From assembly GCF_041200145.1 (NCBI RefSeq), contig NZ_CP165734.1, forward strand, positions 868,001 to 932,000: DNA of 64,000 bases, read 5' to 3'. The position numbers were made by a program, and so were the translations under genes. Origin of the DNA: Bradyrhizobium sp. LLZ17. Its GTDB lineage: Bacteria > Pseudomonadota > Alphaproteobacteria > Rhizobiales > Xanthobacteraceae. The notes beneath the pieces were generated by a model. The model was given only the letters and a program-made list of their open reading frames with translations, was not told the DNA's origin and did no database searches. Shown piece by piece: positions 20,661 to 31,184 of the stretch. How positions within the stretch are numbered: the first letter of the stretch is position 1; each line of letters begins with the position of its first letter.

Positions 20661-20727
20661 GGTTTAAAACTTGGCTTAGCCCCTCGCGGCGACTACATAA
20701 CGCCGACCCTCTGAAACGGATTTGACT

Positions 20728-21219
20728 ATGGCAGACGCGCGGCGCGCACCCCTGAAGGACCAGACCGACATTTCCGGCGCGCGCGCGCTGATTGTCGAGG
20801 CGCGGTTCTATGACGATCTCCAGGACGCGATGCTCGAAGGCGCCGTGGCTGAGCTGAAGGCGGCCGGCCTGACCCACGACGTCATCACAGTTCCCGGCGC
20901 GCTGGAAATTCCCGCGGCGATCGCCATCGCGGTCGACGCCGCGGCGGGCAGCGGCAAGCCCTATGATGCGGCGATCGCGCTCGGCTGCGTGATCCGCGGC
21001 GACACCATCCATTTCGAGATCGTCTCGCAGGAATCCTCGCGCGCGCTGATGGATATTGCGGTGGCGCGAAAGCTGCCGCTCGGCAACGGCATCCTGACCG
21101 TCAACACCGAGGCGCAGGCCTGGGCGCGGGCGCGCGCCAGCGAGCTCAACAAAGGCGGCGACGCCGCGCGCGCCGCAATTGCGATGCTGCGCATCAAGCG
21201 CCGGCTGGCGCGAGCTTGA
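20728..21219 (+). CDS. ribH: 6,7-dimethyl-8-ribityllumazine synthase
   Basis: RibH (163 residues) makes the lumazine precursor of riboflavin and assembles into capsid-like oligomers. Typical segments are [39 protein letters not shown] (with the catalytic His) and a [12 protein letters not shown] segment. ATG 20728 is preferred over a TTG two codons upstream. nusB starts 3 bp after the stop. Confidence 0.95.
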   Translation: MADARRAPLKDQTDISGARALIVEARFYDDLQDAMLEGAVAELKAAGLTHDVITVPGALEIPAAIAIAVDAAAGSGKPYDAAIALGCVIRGDTIHFEIVSQESSRALMDIAVARKLPLGNGILTVNTEAQAWARARASELNKGGDAARAAIAMLRIKRRLARA

Positions 21220-21221
21220 TC

Positions 21222-21719
21222 ATGGCCGACAACAGCAAAAAGCCGCCGGCTGGCACGGAGAAGAAGGCGAACCGACGCGGTGCGGCGCGGCTCGCAGCCG
21301 TGCAGGCGCTGTACCAGATGGATGTCGGCGGCGCCGGAATCAACGACATTTTTGCGGAGTTCGAGAGTCACTGGCTGGGCAACGAGGTCGAGGGCGACAC
21401 TTATCTCCCCGCGGAAGCAGCATTCTTCCGCGACGTCGTCTCCGGCGTCGTGCGCGACCAGAAGAAGCTCGATCCGCTGATTGACGAGGCGCTTTCAAGG
21501 GGCTGGCCCTTGAAGCGGATCGAGGCGATTCTGCGCGCGGTGCTGCGGGCAGGGGCCTACGAATTGGAACACCGCAAGGACGTGCCGGGCCGCGTCGTCG
21601 TGTCCGAATATGTCGACGTCGCCAACGCCTTCGTCGACCGCGAGGAGACCGGTATGGTGAACGCGGTGCTCGACCAGATCGGCCGCCAGTTTCGCGGTGA
21701 CGAGTTCGGGCGGGGGTAG
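21222..21719 (+). CDS. nusB: transcription antitermination factor NusB
   Basis: This 165-residue RNA-binding protein joins NusE (S10) at boxA in rRNA antitermination. The sequence shows RRGAARLAAVQALYQMDVGG at the first helix and the late RVVVSEYVDVANAFVDREETGMVNAVLD region typical of NusB. It lies 2 bp after ribH, as in many alphaproteobacteria. Confidence 0.94.
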   Translation: MADNSKKPPAGTEKKANRRGAARLAAVQALYQMDVGGAGINDIFAEFESHWLGNEVEGDTYLPAEAAFFRDVVSGVVRDQKKLDPLIDEALSRGWPLKRIEAILRAVLRAGAYELEHRKDVPGRVVVSEYVDVANAFVDREETGMVNAVLDQIGRQFRGDEFGRG

Positions 21720-21770
21720 GACGAGACGCAGGGCGGTGAAGTGATGCGACGTGGCTGCCCCATATTCCGT

Positions 21771-21872
21771 CGTCATCACCCGCGAAGGCGGGTGATCCAG
21801 TACTCCGCGGCGGTCGTGCTTGAGCAGAGGCGGCTCGGCGTACTGGATCGCCCGGTCAAGCCGGGCGATGAC
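21771..21872. repeat. palindromic intergenic element, second type
   Basis: CGTCATCACCCGC...GCGGGTGATCCAGTA on the left and TACTGGATCGCCCGG...CCGGGCGATGAC on the right form nested inverted repeats over about 100 bp between nusB and thiL. The sequence differs from the element after ribE but has the same layout. Confidence 0.75.
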
Positions 21873-21895
21873 AGCGATGTGTGTGGCCGACGCTG

Positions 21896-22894
21896 ATGGC
21901 AAGCCCACAGAATCCCTCCGGCGAAGACTCCCTCATCGCGCGCTATTTCAAGCCGCTGGCGACCGATCCCGGCGCGTTGGGGCTGGTCGACGACGCCGCG
22001 ATCCTGCAATCGCTCGGTGAGGACATCGTCGTCACCACCGACGCCGTGGTCGAAGGCGTGCACTATCTTGCCGGTGATCCTCCCGATACCATCGCGCGTA
22101 AGGCGCTGCGGGTGAACCTGTCCGACCTCGCCGCCAAGGGTGCGATACCGGCCGGTTTCGTGCTGACGCTGGCGCTGCGCAGCAAGGAGGATGCCTGGCT
22201 CAGGCCATTCGCGGAGGCGCTGGGCGAGGACGCCAAGACTTTCGCCTGCCCGCTACTCGGTGGCGACACGGTATCGACGCCGGGGCCGCAGATGATCTCG
22301 ATCACCGCCTTTGGCCGCGTGCCGCGGGGGCGGATGGTCGGCCGTAGCGGCGCCAGACCGGGCGACCGTATCCTGGTGACGGGCACAATTGGCGACGCCG
22401 CGCTCGGTCTCGACGTGCTCACGGGCGGTGCGCTGGCCGGGGCGCTTGCGTCCGATCCCGCTGCAAGGGATGCACTGGTCTCGCGCTATCGCGTGCCGCA
22501 GCCGCGCAATGGGCTGGCGCGGGCCGTGCGCGACGATGCGACGGCCGCAATGGACATCTCCGACGGGTTCGCCGGCGATCTAACAAAACTCTGTGCGGCG
22601 TCGGGCGTCTCGGCCACGGTCGATGTGGCGAGCGTGCCGCTCTCAGCCATTGCGGCAGGTCTGGTCGCGCGCAACGCCGTTCGCCTCGAGACGCTGCTTG
22701 CCGGGGGCGACGACTACGAGGTGCTGTGCACCGTGCCGGCCGCCCAAAGCTTTGCGCTGATTACCGCCGGGCGGGCTGTAGGGATTGGCGTCACGGCGGT
22801 CGGCACGATCATCGAGGGCAATGGACGGCCGCACTTCCTGGATTGCATGGGCCGGGAACTGGCATTGAAGCGGCTGTCCTACAGTCACTTCTAG
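21896..22894 (+). CDS. thiL: thiamine-monophosphate kinase
   Basis: ThiL phosphorylates thiamine monophosphate to thiamine pyrophosphate. Family features are an N-terminal GEDSLIARYF, VVTTDAVVEGVHY with metal-binding Asp, DLAAKGAIPAGFVL, CPLLGGDTVSTPG, AAMDISDGFAGDL and LLAGGDDYEVL. It is 332 residues long. Its start lies 23 bp after a palindromic repeat. Confidence 0.94.
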   Translation: MASPQNPSGEDSLIARYFKPLATDPGALGLVDDAAILQSLGEDIVVTTDAVVEGVHYLAGDPPDTIARKALRVNLSDLAAKGAIPAGFVLTLALRSKEDAWLRPFAEALGEDAKTFACPLLGGDTVSTPGPQMISITAFGRVPRGRMVGRSGARPGDRILVTGTIGDAALGLDVLTGGALAGALASDPAARDALVSRYRVPQPRNGLARAVRDDATAAMDISDGFAGDLTKLCAASGVSATVDVASVPLSAIAAGLVARNAVRLETLLAGGDDYEVLCTVPAAQSFALITAGRAVGIGVTAVGTIIEGNGRPHFLDCMGRELALKRLSYSHF

Positions 22895-23010
22895 GACTTG
22901 CTCCAGCCTGGGTCCAAGCCCTTGGGACGAGGCTAAATACCTGCCGAGATCGGTCTTTTCGGCCGCTTACGGCGTTGCACACGCATTCTGATTTTGGCAA
23001 GCTTGTGGCT

Positions 23011-23048
23011 GAACAGGGCCGCCCCTTCGGGCAGGGGCGGCCCTGTTC
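23011..23048. other. 15-bp perfect-stem hairpin upstream of hppA
   Basis: Bases 23011-23025 (GAACAGGGCCGCCCC) pair perfectly with 23034-23048 around the 8-nt loop TTCGGGCA. It lies in the 235-bp gap between thiL and hppA, 81 bp before the hppA start. There is no T-run, so it is not a standard terminator. It may be an attenuator, an mRNA-stabilising leader or a mobile repeat. Confidence 0.6.
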
Positions 23049-23129
23049 AACATAAAGGTGCCGCACCGCAAGACGGAAGAACAAAGGCGCCGGGGGTACG
23101 TTCATCAAGGATCTGAGGCAAAAAATCAC

Positions 23130-25250
23130 ATGACAGCATTATGGTTGATTGTGCTCTGCGGAGTGCTTTCCGTCGTCTACGCGATTTGGGCGACGTCTTC
23201 GGTGTTGAGCGCGGATGCGGGGTCGCCGCGCATGCAGGAGATCGCGGGTGCGGTGCGTGAAGGCGCACAGGCCTACTTGCGGCGTCAATACACCACCATC
23301 GGTCTCGTCGGCATCGTCATCTTCGCGCTGCTCGTCTACTTCCTCGGTCTGTATGTTGCGATCGGTTTTGCCATCGGCGCCATCCTGTCGGGGGCGGCCG
23401 GTTTCATCGGCATGAACGTCTCGGTCCGCGCCAATGTGCGGACCGCCCAGGCTGCGACGACGTCGCTGGCGGGCGGGCTCGAGCTCGCCTTCAAGGCGGG
23501 TGCCATCACCGGCATGCTGGTCGCCGGCCTCGCGTTGCTCGGCGTGACGCTCTATTTCGGCTTCCTGGTCTATTCGCTGAAGCTCGCGCCTGACAGCCGG
23601 GTCGTCGTCGACGCCATGGTGGCGCTCGGCTTCGGCGCCTCGCTGATCTCGATCTTCGCCCGTCTCGGCGGCGGCATCTTCACCAAGGGTGCGGACGTCG
23701 GCGGCGACCTCGTCGGCAAGGTCGAGGCCGGCATTCCCGAGGACGATCCGCGCAACCCGGCCACCATCGCCGACAACGTCGGCGACAATGTCGGCGACTG
23801 CGCCGGCATGGCCGCTGATCTGTTCGAGACCTATGCGGTGACCGCGGTCGCCACCATGGTGCTCGCGGCGATCTTCTTCGCCAAGACGCCGATCCTCATG
23901 AACATGATGACATTGCCGCTCGCCATCGGCGGCATCTGCATCATCACATCGATCGTCGGCACCTTCTTCGTCAAGCTCGGGCCGAGCCAGTCGATCATGG
24001 GCGCGCTCTACAAGGGCCTGATCGCAACCGGCGTCCTGTCGCTGGTCGGCATTGCCGGCGTCATCTACACCCTGATCGGCTTCGGCAAGCTCGACGGCGT
24101 CGAGTTCACCGGCGCGGCGCTGTTCGAATGCGGCATTGTCGGCCTCGTCGTCACCGCATTGATCATCTGGATCACCGAATACTACACCGGCACCGACTAT
24201 CGCCCGGTGAAGTCGATCGCGGCGGCCTCGGTGACCGGCCACGGCACCAATGTGATCCAGGGTCTGGCGATCTCGATGGAGGCAACCGCGCTGCCTGCGC
24301 TCGTCATCATCGCCGGCATCCTTGTCACTTACAGCCTTGCCGGCCTGTTCGGCATCGCGATCGCGACCGCCACCATGCTGGCGCTCGCCGGCATGGTCGT
24401 CGCGCTCGATGCGTTCGGTCCGGTGACCGACAACGCCGGTGGCATCGCCGAGATGGCGGGTCTGCCGAAGGAAGTGCGCAAGTCGACCGACGCCCTCGAC
24501 GCGGTCGGCAACACCACCAAGGCGGTGACGAAGGGCTACGCGATCGGCTCTGCCGGTCTCGGGGCTCTCGTACTGTTTGCGGCCTACAACCAGGACCTCA
24601 AATTCTTCATCGCGGACTCGGCGCACCACGCTTATTTCGCCGGCGTCAATCCGGACTTCTCGCTCAACAACCCCTATGTGGTTGTCGGCTTGTTGTTCGG
24701 CGGTCTGCTGCCCTATCTGTTCGGTGCGATGGGCATGACCGCGGTGGGACGCGCGGCCAGCGCGATCGTCGAGGAGGTGCGCCGGCAGTTCCGGGAGAAG
24801 CCGGGCATCATGCAGGGCACCGACAAGCCGGATTACGGCAAGGCGGTCGACCTGCTGACCAAGGCGGCGATCAAGGAGATGATCATCCCGTCGCTGCTGC
24901 CGGTGCTGTCGCCGATCGTGGTCTACTTCCTGATCTACGCGATCGCGGGCGGTGGCGCGGCCGGCAAGTCGGCGGCGTTCTCGGCCGTTGGCGCGATGTT
25001 GCTCGGCGTGATCGTGACAGGCCTGTTCGTCGCGATCTCGATGACCTCGGGCGGCGGCGCCTGGGACAACGCCAAGAAGTATATCGAGGACGGCCATTAC
25101 GGCGGCAAGGGCAGTGATGCCCACAAATCCGCTGTTACCGGCGACACGGTCGGCGATCCCTACAAGGATACGGCCGGCCCCGCGGTGAACCCGATGATCA
25201 AGATCACCAACATCGTGGCCCTGTTGCTGCTGGCGATCCTGGCGCACTGA
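23130..25250 (+). CDS. hppA: K+-insensitive proton-translocating pyrophosphatase
   Basis: This 706-residue integral membrane pump, with about 16 helices, couples pyrophosphate hydrolysis to proton export. The substrate loop [20 protein letters not shown] and the [18 protein letters not shown] segment (about 185-230) are present, as is the C-terminal [14 protein letters not shown]. The signature [16 protein letters not shown] has Lys where K+-dependent enzymes have Ala, so this is the K+-independent class. ATG 23130 ([11 protein letters not shown]) begins directly with the first helix. A strong terminator follows. Confidence 0.95.
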   Translation: MTALWLIVLCGVLSVVYAIWATSSVLSADAGSPRMQEIAGAVREGAQAYLRRQYTTIGLVGIVIFALLVYFLGLYVAIGFAIGAILSGAAGFIGMNVSVRANVRTAQAATTSLAGGLELAFKAGAITGMLVAGLALLGVTLYFGFLVYSLKLAPDSRVVVDAMVALGFGASLISIFARLGGGIFTKGADVGGDLVGKVEAGIPEDDPRNPATIADNVGDNVGDCAGMAADLFETYAVTAVATMVLAAIFFAKTPILMNMMTLPLAIGGICIITSIVGTFFVKLGPSQSIMGALYKGLIATGVLSLVGIAGVIYTLIGFGKLDGVEFTGAALFECGIVGLVVTALIIWITEYYTGTDYRPVKSIAAASVTGHGTNVIQGLAISMEATALPALVIIAGILVTYSLAGLFGIAIATATMLALAGMVVALDAFGPVTDNAGGIAEMAGLPKEVRKSTDALDAVGNTTKAVTKGYAIGSAGLGALVLFAAYNQDLKFFIADSAHHAYFAGVNPDFSLNNPYVVVGLLFGGLLPYLFGAMGMTAVGRAASAIVEEVRRQFREKPGIMQGTDKPDYGKAVDLLTKAAIKEMIIPSLLPVLSPIVVYFLIYAIAGGGAAGKSAAFSAVGAMLLGVIVTGLFVAISMTSGGGAWDNAKKYIEDGHYGGKGSDAHKSAVTGDTVGDPYKDTAGPAVNPMIKITNIVALLLLAILAH

Positions 25251-25273
25251 ACCTGTCAGGCGTCCCGAACGAC

Positions 25274-25302
25274 AAACCCGCGGTGCAAGCCGCGGGTTTT
25301 TT
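25274..25302 (+). terminator. rho-independent terminator after hppA
   Basis: AAACCCGCGG (25274-25283) pairs with CCGCGGGTTT (25290-25299) and is followed by more T residues. Confidence 0.85.
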
Positions 25303-25330
25303 CTTGTCGGCTTTACAGGGGACCGTCGCC

Positions 25331-25564
25331 ATGACGTTCGAGACCATCAAGTGTATCCAGTGCGGCTGCGACATGCTGGCGGCCGATACTGTCTGTCCGG
25401 CGTGCGGCAAAACGCAAAGAGGCTCCCGGCAATCCGGGCCTCGCACTTTGCTGGCGGCCGCGCTGGCGGGGGCTGTTCTCTTGGCTTTCAACTGGTTCAA
25501 GGCGCCTGCGCCGCACGGGGGACAGGCTACTGCACATCCATCTGCAAGCCTTCCTTCTCGATGA
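25331..25564 (+). CDS. small zinc-ribbon membrane-anchored protein
   Basis: A 77-residue protein. Residues 8-27 hold CIQCGCD and CPACGK, a zinc ribbon, followed by a basic stretch and a single membrane helix (about 39-56, TLLAAALAGAVLLAF). ATG 25331 lies 28 bp after the hppA terminator. The last 38 bp overlap the 3' end of the convergent tctC remnant. Function unknown. Confidence 0.55.
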   Translation: MTFETIKCIQCGCDMLAADTVCPACGKTQRGSRQSGPRTLLAAALAGAVLLAFNWFKAPAPHGGQATAHPSASLPSR

Positions 25565-26529
25565 TGCCGGCGAACTTCTTGGTCTCGGCATCCACGAAGT
25601 CGGAGAACTGCTGCGGAGTGCCGTAATCGGCGCGGGCACCCATGGCGGTGATCTGCTTCTTGATGTCCTCGCGCTCCAGCATCGCCTTGACTTGAAGATT
25701 GAGCGCTTCGAGCACCGGAGCGGCGGCGCCTTTCGGCAGGAACACCGCGAACCAGGACGACACGTCGAAGTTCGCAAGCTCCGGCGCGCTCTCGCGCATG
25801 GTCGGCAGGTTCGGCGCGAGCTCGCTGCGCTCGGTCGTGGTGACGCAGAGGCCGTTGAGCGTGCCGTTCTGGCACCTGCGGTAGGCTTGGGTAGAGATTG
25901 TCGAACAGGATCTGGATGTCGCCGGCGAGGGCAGCCTGGAGCGCGGGGCCGGCACCGCGGAACGGAATGTGCGTCATCTTCAGCCCGGCAAGCTGGAGGA
26001 ACCAGGCGCCGGTGAGGTGAGGGCTCTGGCCGACGCCGGAGGAGGCGTAGCTGAGCTTGTCTGGATTGGCCTTGAGGTATGCGATCAGCTCGGGAATCGA
26101 TTTGATGCCGGTTTTCGGATGCGCCGAGACGATGTTCGGGATCCGGATCATGTTGGAGACCGGCTGGAGCTGGTTCGGCTTGTAGTTGAGGTTCTTGAAG
26201 ATGCTGTAGGCGATCGCGTTCGGTCCGGGATTGCCGATCAGGATGGTGTGGCCGTCAGGCTTCGAGCGCACCACTTCCGCCGTGCCGATTGTGCCGCCGC
26301 CGCCCGAGCGGTTCTCCACGACGGCAGTCTGGCCCCAGGCGGATTGCAGATGAGCGGCGAGCAGCCGGCCCATCACGTCGGTCGAGCCGCCGGCCGCGGC
26401 CGGCACGATGATGCGGACATTCTCGGTCGGCTTCCAGTCGGCGAAGCTCGATCGCGGCAGGATGGCTGCCGCCGACAGGCCTGCAGCACCGGTCAGCACG
26501 CGACGACGCGACAGCAACTTCTCGGACAC
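25527..26529 (-). pseudogene. Bug family tripartite tricarboxylate transporter binding protein, frameshifted
   Basis: Two frames together encode a TctC/Bug periplasmic solute-binding protein of about 333 residues. The N-terminal part from GTG 26529 has a Tat-like signal (SRRRVLTGAAGLSAAAILP), then VRIIVPAAAGGSTDVMGRLLA and ILFDNLYPSLPQV. The second part (frame of 25527-25955) continues QNGTLNGLCVTT and ends with the usual AGIIEKEGLQ. One extra base near 25871-25872 separates them. No TctA or TctB genes are adjacent, so it was probably an orphan Bug protein. Confidence 0.75.
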
Positions 26530-26625
26530 GAATCCACTCCCCACTGCTTGTTTTGCAGAGAGCGTAGGGAACCCGGCGCACGACGGCAAGCCGCACGAGG
26601 CGGCACGACGCCGCAGGCTGAAGCC

Positions 26626-27132
26626 TCAGTTAAAGCTCAGCAGCTTGAAAAGCGGCGCGAGATAGCTCATCTCCTGACCCGAGGTCGGCGTAGTCCGGCT
26701 GATGAAGTCGAAGATCTTGCCGTCCTGGAGGCCGTAATTCGCAAGCCGGCGCACGCGCCGGTTCTTGTCGAAATAGATCGCGATGACGCGCTGATCGACC
26801 AGCTTCTGGTTCATGAAGGCGACCGGCCGCTCCGAGCGCTGCGAAATGTAATAGAACACCTCACCGTCCAGCGTGGCGACGGTGGAGGGCGTGCCCATCA
26901 CGATCAGCACCTGATCCTGGCTCGCGCCGATCGGAATTTGCTCGAGCGCGCCGGGCGGCAGGATATAGCCCTTCTGGAATTGCTCACCGGTGCAGCCGGC
27001 CAGCGCCGCGCCAACCAGGGTCACGGCCGCGAGCATGCGCAGGCCGCGCCAGCGCGAATTCAAGGCGCGCCAGCGCGAATGAAGGCCGCGCGGTCTGTCG
27101 GCGCGCGGGCGGCTCTGGTTCGTTATCGTCAT
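26626..27132 (-). CDS. bamE: outer-membrane assembly lipoprotein BamE/SmpA-OmlA family
   Basis: A 168-residue lipoprotein. Its unusually long N-terminus contains an imperfect duplication (HSRWRAL, NSRWRGL) before the signal helix and lipobox LAGC. The mature part starts GYILPPGALEQIPIGASQDQV, the SmpA/OmlA fold that supports the beta-barrel assembly (BAM) complex. ATG 27132 was chosen; upstream frame to 27231 is proline-rich and unlikely. It is divergent from the Cbp3-like gene. Confidence 0.85.
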   Translation of the reverse strand: MTITNQSRPRADRPRGLHSRWRALNSRWRGLRMLAAVTLVGAALAGCTGEQFQKGYILPPGALEQIPIGASQDQVLIVMGTPSTVATLDGEVFYYISQRSERPVAFMNQKLVDQRVIAIYFDKNRRVRRLANYGLQDGKIFDFISRTTPTSGQEMSYLAPLFKLLSFN

Positions 27133-27230
27133 TGCGGAACTGATTCCGTCCCCTTGCGTCGCGCGAGGCGCTGAAGTACCGGGCGGAGGCTCTGAATGCA
27201 ACACGCGCGCGCCCGCTTGCGGAAACCACA

Positions 27231-27782
27231 ATGCTTTGGCCGTTCAATCACTTCAGGAAACCCCGGCTAACCCCGGCCGGCACCATTGAGGCCATCTATG
27301 GCATGATCGTGACGCAGGCGCGAGAACCCATATTTTACCGGGACTTGGGCGTGCCGGATACGGTTAACGGCCGTTTCGACCTATTGCTGCTGCATCTTTG
27401 GCTGCTGCTGCGGCGCCTGCGGACCGCCCAGGACGGCGTGGAGCCGTCGCAGGTACTGTTTGACCGCTTCTGCGAGGACATGGACGACAATTTGCGCGAA
27501 ATGGGCGTGGGCGACCAGACCGTCCCGAAGCGGATGCGGGCCTTCGGCGAGGCCTTTTACGGCCGCGTTCAGGCTTACGACCAGGCGATCGATAGCGGCG
27601 CTGAGGCGCTGGCGCAGGCGATCTGCAAGAATATCTTGAATGGCGCCGGGATCGATCGGGCGCGGCGGCTCGCCGTTTACGCGCAGGCCGCGGAGGCGGC
27701 TCTCGGCTTGGCTGGCGAACAGGCGCTGCTGCTCGGATCCTTCAAGTTTCCCGCGCCAAATGGGAAGGACGTGACGCCATGA
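27231..27782 (+). CDS. ubiquinol-cytochrome c chaperone (Cbp3-like)
   Basis: A 183-residue protein of the Cbp3/UQCC family, which helps assemble the cytochrome bc1 complex. Characteristic pieces are AIYGMIVTQAREPIFYRDLGVPDTVNGRFDLL, a hydrophobic LLLHLWLLLRRL and DRFCEDMDDNLREMGVGD. It overlaps the next gene by 4 bp (ATGA). Confidence 0.88.
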   Translation: MLWPFNHFRKPRLTPAGTIEAIYGMIVTQAREPIFYRDLGVPDTVNGRFDLLLLHLWLLLRRLRTAQDGVEPSQVLFDRFCEDMDDNLREMGVGDQTVPKRMRAFGEAFYGRVQAYDQAIDSGAEALAQAICKNILNGAGIDRARRLAVYAQAAEAALGLAGEQALLLGSFKFPAPNGKDVTP

Positions 27783-28348
27783 ACCGACCGATGACCGAAT
27801 CCAAGCCCGACCCCTGGCGCGCGCCCGTGATGGTTGCCCATATTCCGGACACCGGCCTACATCGCGAGCTCGAGGCGTCGCCCGCCGAGCGTCAGGCTGT
27901 GGCCGAGTTTGCCGGCCTGCGCGAAATTCTGCCGCTCCACGCCAGTTTCGACGTCGTGCCGAAGAGCGGCGGCCGGGTCCATGTCACAGGCCACGTCCGT
28001 GCCAAAGTCGGCCAGACCTGCGTGGTGACGCTCGATCCGATCGAGAGTGAAATCGACGAAGAGATCGATCTGATATTCGCGCCCGAGGCCGAGGTGCGGC
28101 GGCTGGCCGATCTGATCGAGGAAGGGCGGGACGATCAGGAGCCCCCCGAAGTCGCCGATCCGCCCGAGCCGATCGTCAACGGAATCATCGATCTCGGCCG
28201 GCTTGCCACCGACGCGCTGTTCCTGGCGATTGATCCCTATCCGCGCAAGCCCGGTGCCGTGTTCGAGGCGGAGGTCACCGCTCCCGATCCCGAGGACAAT
28301 CCCTTTGCTGCACTGAAGGCGCTTCAGGACAAGAAGAAGGGCCCGTAG
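27779..28348 (+). CDS. YceD/DUF177 family protein
   Basis: A 189-residue acidic cytoplasmic protein of the YceD (DUF177) family, often linked to 23S rRNA maturation. It shows the C-terminal DLGRLATDALFLAIDPYPRKPGA and the closing DNPFAALKALQDKKK. In many bacteria it precedes rpmF-plsX. Here 297 bp without a recognisable gene separate it from plsX. Confidence 0.82.
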   Translation: MNRPMTESKPDPWRAPVMVAHIPDTGLHRELEASPAERQAVAEFAGLREILPLHASFDVVPKSGGRVHVTGHVRAKVGQTCVVTLDPIESEIDEEIDLIFAPEAEVRRLADLIEEGRDDQEPPEVADPPEPIVNGIIDLGRLATDALFLAIDPYPRKPGAVFEAEVTAPDPEDNPFAALKALQDKKKGP

Positions 28349-28645
28349 CTCGGCCGTCCCGCGGGGCCGTTTTGCGCCGTCGCGCGAGGTGCTTGCCTGG
28401 GCGGATTGAAAGGTCGTGCTATCTGCTTGATTTGTCCATATTTCCTTCAAACTTGCTGACTCGTGGCCAGATCGTCCGCAATCCAAAAGACTGGGGGCAA
28501 GAGGTTGTTTCGGGATCACAAAACGCTATTGTCGCGCCCCGGTCGGAGCGCGTCGCCGCGCTTGGCCGGTCGCCATGTTCGTGGCGTACCCATTTCGCGG
28601 CCCCGCTAGTTGACGACCGCACCAGACCAGGTTTCCGGGATTTTG

Positions 28646-29707
28646 ATGCCAAGCAAGGTTCGTATTGCGCTTGACGCCATGGGGGGCGACGTGGGCGCCG
28701 CCGTGGTCATTCCAGGCGCGGCCATCTCGCTCGGCAGGCACAGCGGGACCGAGTTTCTGCTGGTGGGTGACCGCGCCAGGATCGAGCCCGAGCTTGACCG
28801 TTACCCGGAGCTCAAGGCCGCCTCCCGGATCATCCACACCGACGTCGCTGTCAGCATGGAGGACAAGCCGAGCCAGGCGCTGCGGCGCGGCCGCAAGACC
28901 TCCTCGATGTGGCTCGCCATCGAGGCGGTGAAGAAGGGCGAGGCCGATGTCGCGATCTCCGCCGGCAACACCGGCGCGCTGATGGCGATGGCGCGCTTCT
29001 GCCTGCGCACGCTGCCGGGGATCGACCGTCCCGCGATCACGGCGGTATGGCCGACCATGCGCGGCGATTCCGTCGTCCTCGACCTCGGTGCCACCATCGG
29101 CGGCGATGCGCGCCACCTGGTGGCGCTCGCGCTGATGGGCGCGGCGATGGCGAGCGTGCTGTTCAACAAGAAGCGTCCGACCGTCGGTCTGCTCAATATC
29201 GGGGTCGAGGAGATCAAGGGGCATGAGGAGATCCGCGAGGCCGGCGAAACCCTGCGCGCGATGAACCTGCCGCAGCTCGATTATATCGGCTTCGTCGAGG
29301 GCGACGGCATCGCCAAGGGGCTGGCCGACGTGATCGTCACCGAGGGCTTCAACGGCAACATCGCGCTCAAGGCCGCCGAAGGAACCGCGCGGCAGATCGC
29401 GGCCTTGCTCCGCGAGGAGATGCGCCGGAGCTGGATGTCGAAGCTCGGCTATCTGTTCGCGCGCCGCGCCTTCCAGACCCTGCGCGAGAGAATGGACCCC
29501 AACAAGTCCAATGGCGGCGTATTCCTTGGATTGAACGGGGTGGTGGTCAAGAGCCATGGCGGAACCAACGCCGAAGGCTTTGCCTATGCGATCGATGTTG
29601 GCTATGAGATGGCCAAGTTCGATCTTCTGAACAAGATCAATCAGATGCTCAACCGAGATGGGGGTGCGCTCAGTTCCGTGCCAACCGCTCCGGAGGATGT
29701 TTCGTGA
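28646..29707 (+). CDS. plsX: phosphate acyltransferase PlsX
   Basis: A 353-residue enzyme that makes acyl-phosphate from acyl-ACP for phospholipid synthesis. Hallmarks are [11 protein letters not shown] at the N-terminus, [25 protein letters not shown] and a central [19 protein letters not shown] 28646 is preferred to a longer frame from 28610. It overlaps fabH by 4 bp. Confidence 0.95.
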   Translation: MPSKVRIALDAMGGDVGAAVVIPGAAISLGRHSGTEFLLVGDRARIEPELDRYPELKAASRIIHTDVAVSMEDKPSQALRRGRKTSSMWLAIEAVKKGEADVAISAGNTGALMAMARFCLRTLPGIDRPAITAVWPTMRGDSVVLDLGATIGGDARHLVALALMGAAMASVLFNKKRPTVGLLNIGVEEIKGHEEIREAGETLRAMNLPQLDYIGFVEGDGIAKGLADVIVTEGFNGNIALKAAEGTARQIAALLREEMRRSWMSKLGYLFARRAFQTLRERMDPNKSNGGVFLGLNGVVVKSHGGTNAEGFAYAIDVGYEMAKFDLLNKINQMLNRDGGALSSVPTAPEDVS

Positions 29708-30684
29708 CGACAATTCGTTCGGTCGTGCTGGGCTGCGGTGCCTATCTGCCGGAGCAGGTGGTGACCAATGCCCAATTGGCGGCGCGCATCGACACGTCCG
29801 ACGAGTGGATCGTGCAGCGCACCGGCATCCGCGAGCGGCACATTGCGGCCGACGGCGAGTTCACCTCGCATCTCGCCATCAAGGCGGCGCAGGCCGCACT
29901 CACCGATGCAGGCATCGATGCGCAGTCGATTGAGTTGATCGTGCTCGCGACCTCGACGCCTGACAACACATTCCCGGCAACCGCGGTCGCCGTGCAGCAC
30001 GCGCTCGGCATCAACCGTGGTGCGGCGTTCGATCTGCAGGCCGTGTGCTCGGGATTCGTATTCGCACTTGCGACCGCCGACAATTTCCTGCGCACCGGCG
30101 CCTTCAAGCGGGCGCTGGTGATTGGTGCGGAGACCTTCTCGCGCATTCTCGACTGGAACGACCGCGGCACCTGCGTGCTGTTTGGCGACGGCGCCGGCGC
30201 CGTGATTTTGGAGGCGCAGGAGCAGCCCGGCCAGGCCGCGACCGACCGCGGCGTGGTGACCACGCATCTGCGCTCCGACGGCCGTCACAAGGCGAAACTG
30301 TTCGTCGACGGCGGCCCGTCCTCGACTCAGACCGTCGGCCATCTGCGCATGGAGGGCCGCGAGGTCTTCAAGCACGCCGTCGGCATGATCACCGACGTGA
30401 TCGTCGATGCCTTCGAGGCGACCGGCCTCAATGCCGACAGCATCGACTGGTTCGTGCCGCACCAGGCCAACAAGCGAATCATCGACGCGTCCGCCCACAA
30501 GCTCCATATCGCGCCGCAGAAGGTGGTGCTGACGGTCGACCACCACGGCAACACCTCGGCGGCATCGATTCCGCTGGCGCTGTCGGTGGCGCGCAAGGAC
30601 GGCCGCATCAAGCGCGGCGACCTGGTTTTGCTCGAGGCAATGGGCGGCGGCTTCACCTGGGGCTCCGCGCTCGTGCGCTGGTAA
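29704..30684 (+). CDS. fabH: beta-ketoacyl-ACP synthase III
   Basis: FabH (326 residues) starts fatty-acid chains by condensing acetyl-CoA with malonyl-ACP. The catalytic triad is visible: Cys in [12 protein letters not shown], His in [11 protein letters not shown] and Asn in [14 protein letters not shown]. It starts with GTG at 29704, whose last two bases begin the plsX stop, so it is coupled to plsX. Confidence 0.95.
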   Translation: MTTIRSVVLGCGAYLPEQVVTNAQLAARIDTSDEWIVQRTGIRERHIAADGEFTSHLAIKAAQAALTDAGIDAQSIELIVLATSTPDNTFPATAVAVQHALGINRGAAFDLQAVCSGFVFALATADNFLRTGAFKRALVIGAETFSRILDWNDRGTCVLFGDGAGAVILEAQEQPGQAATDRGVVTTHLRSDGRHKAKLFVDGGPSSTQTVGHLRMEGREVFKHAVGMITDVIVDAFEATGLNADSIDWFVPHQANKRIIDASAHKLHIAPQKVVLTVDHHGNTSAASIPLALSVARKDGRIKRGDLVLLEAMGGGFTWGSALVRW

Positions 30685-30818
30685 GGCCACAGTCGATAAA
30701 ATTTTGCCGGAATTAGCTCCGATTATCGATGCGTCTGCATTGATGAGCGCTGTTGACCGTCGTATCGTAACCTCATAATTTCAGACAAGAATTGTTCGCC
30801 GTGATGTGGGGCAGGGCG

Positions 30819-31160
30819 ATGACCGATACAAGCAAAACCGTAACGCGTGTTGATCTCTGCGAGGCCGTCTACCAGAAGGTGGGACTGTCGCGGACGGAAT
30901 CGTCTGCCTTCGTGGAACTCGTGCTGAAGGAGATCACCGACTGCCTTGAGAAGGGCGAGACGGTGAAATTGTCGTCATTCGGCTCCTTCATGGTCCGCAA
31001 GAAGGGTCAGCGCATCGGCCGCAACCCGAAGACCGGTACCGAAGTGCCGATCTCGCCGCGCCGGGTCATGGTGTTCAAGCCGTCGGCGATCCTGAAGCAG
31101 CGCATCAACGCCCAGCATCGCACCAACGGCGACGGCAGCAAGGTTCAACCGGAGGCGTAA
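30819..31160 (+). CDS. ihfA: integration host factor alpha subunit
   Basis: A 113-residue nucleoid DNA-bending protein that pairs with IhfB. HU/IHF signatures are [42 protein letters not shown] and a beta-arm region [17 protein letters not shown]. The C-terminus has a polar tail of about 15 residues. ATG 30819 ([10 protein letters not shown]) is chosen over an upstream GTG. It is also a host factor for many integrases and lies just 5' of the island att site. Confidence 0.93.
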   Translation: MTDTSKTVTRVDLCEAVYQKVGLSRTESSAFVELVLKEITDCLEKGETVKLSSFGSFMVRKKGQRIGRNPKTGTEVPISPRRVMVFKPSAILKQRINAQHRTNGDGSKVQPEA

Positions 31161-31184
31161 CCGCTCTCCAGAAGGATTTGGCAT

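Noticed and set aside
23139..25247. 702-codon leftward open frame opposite hppA
   Set aside because: It is the exact antisense of hppA, with an implausible Asp/Arg/Gln/Gly composition.
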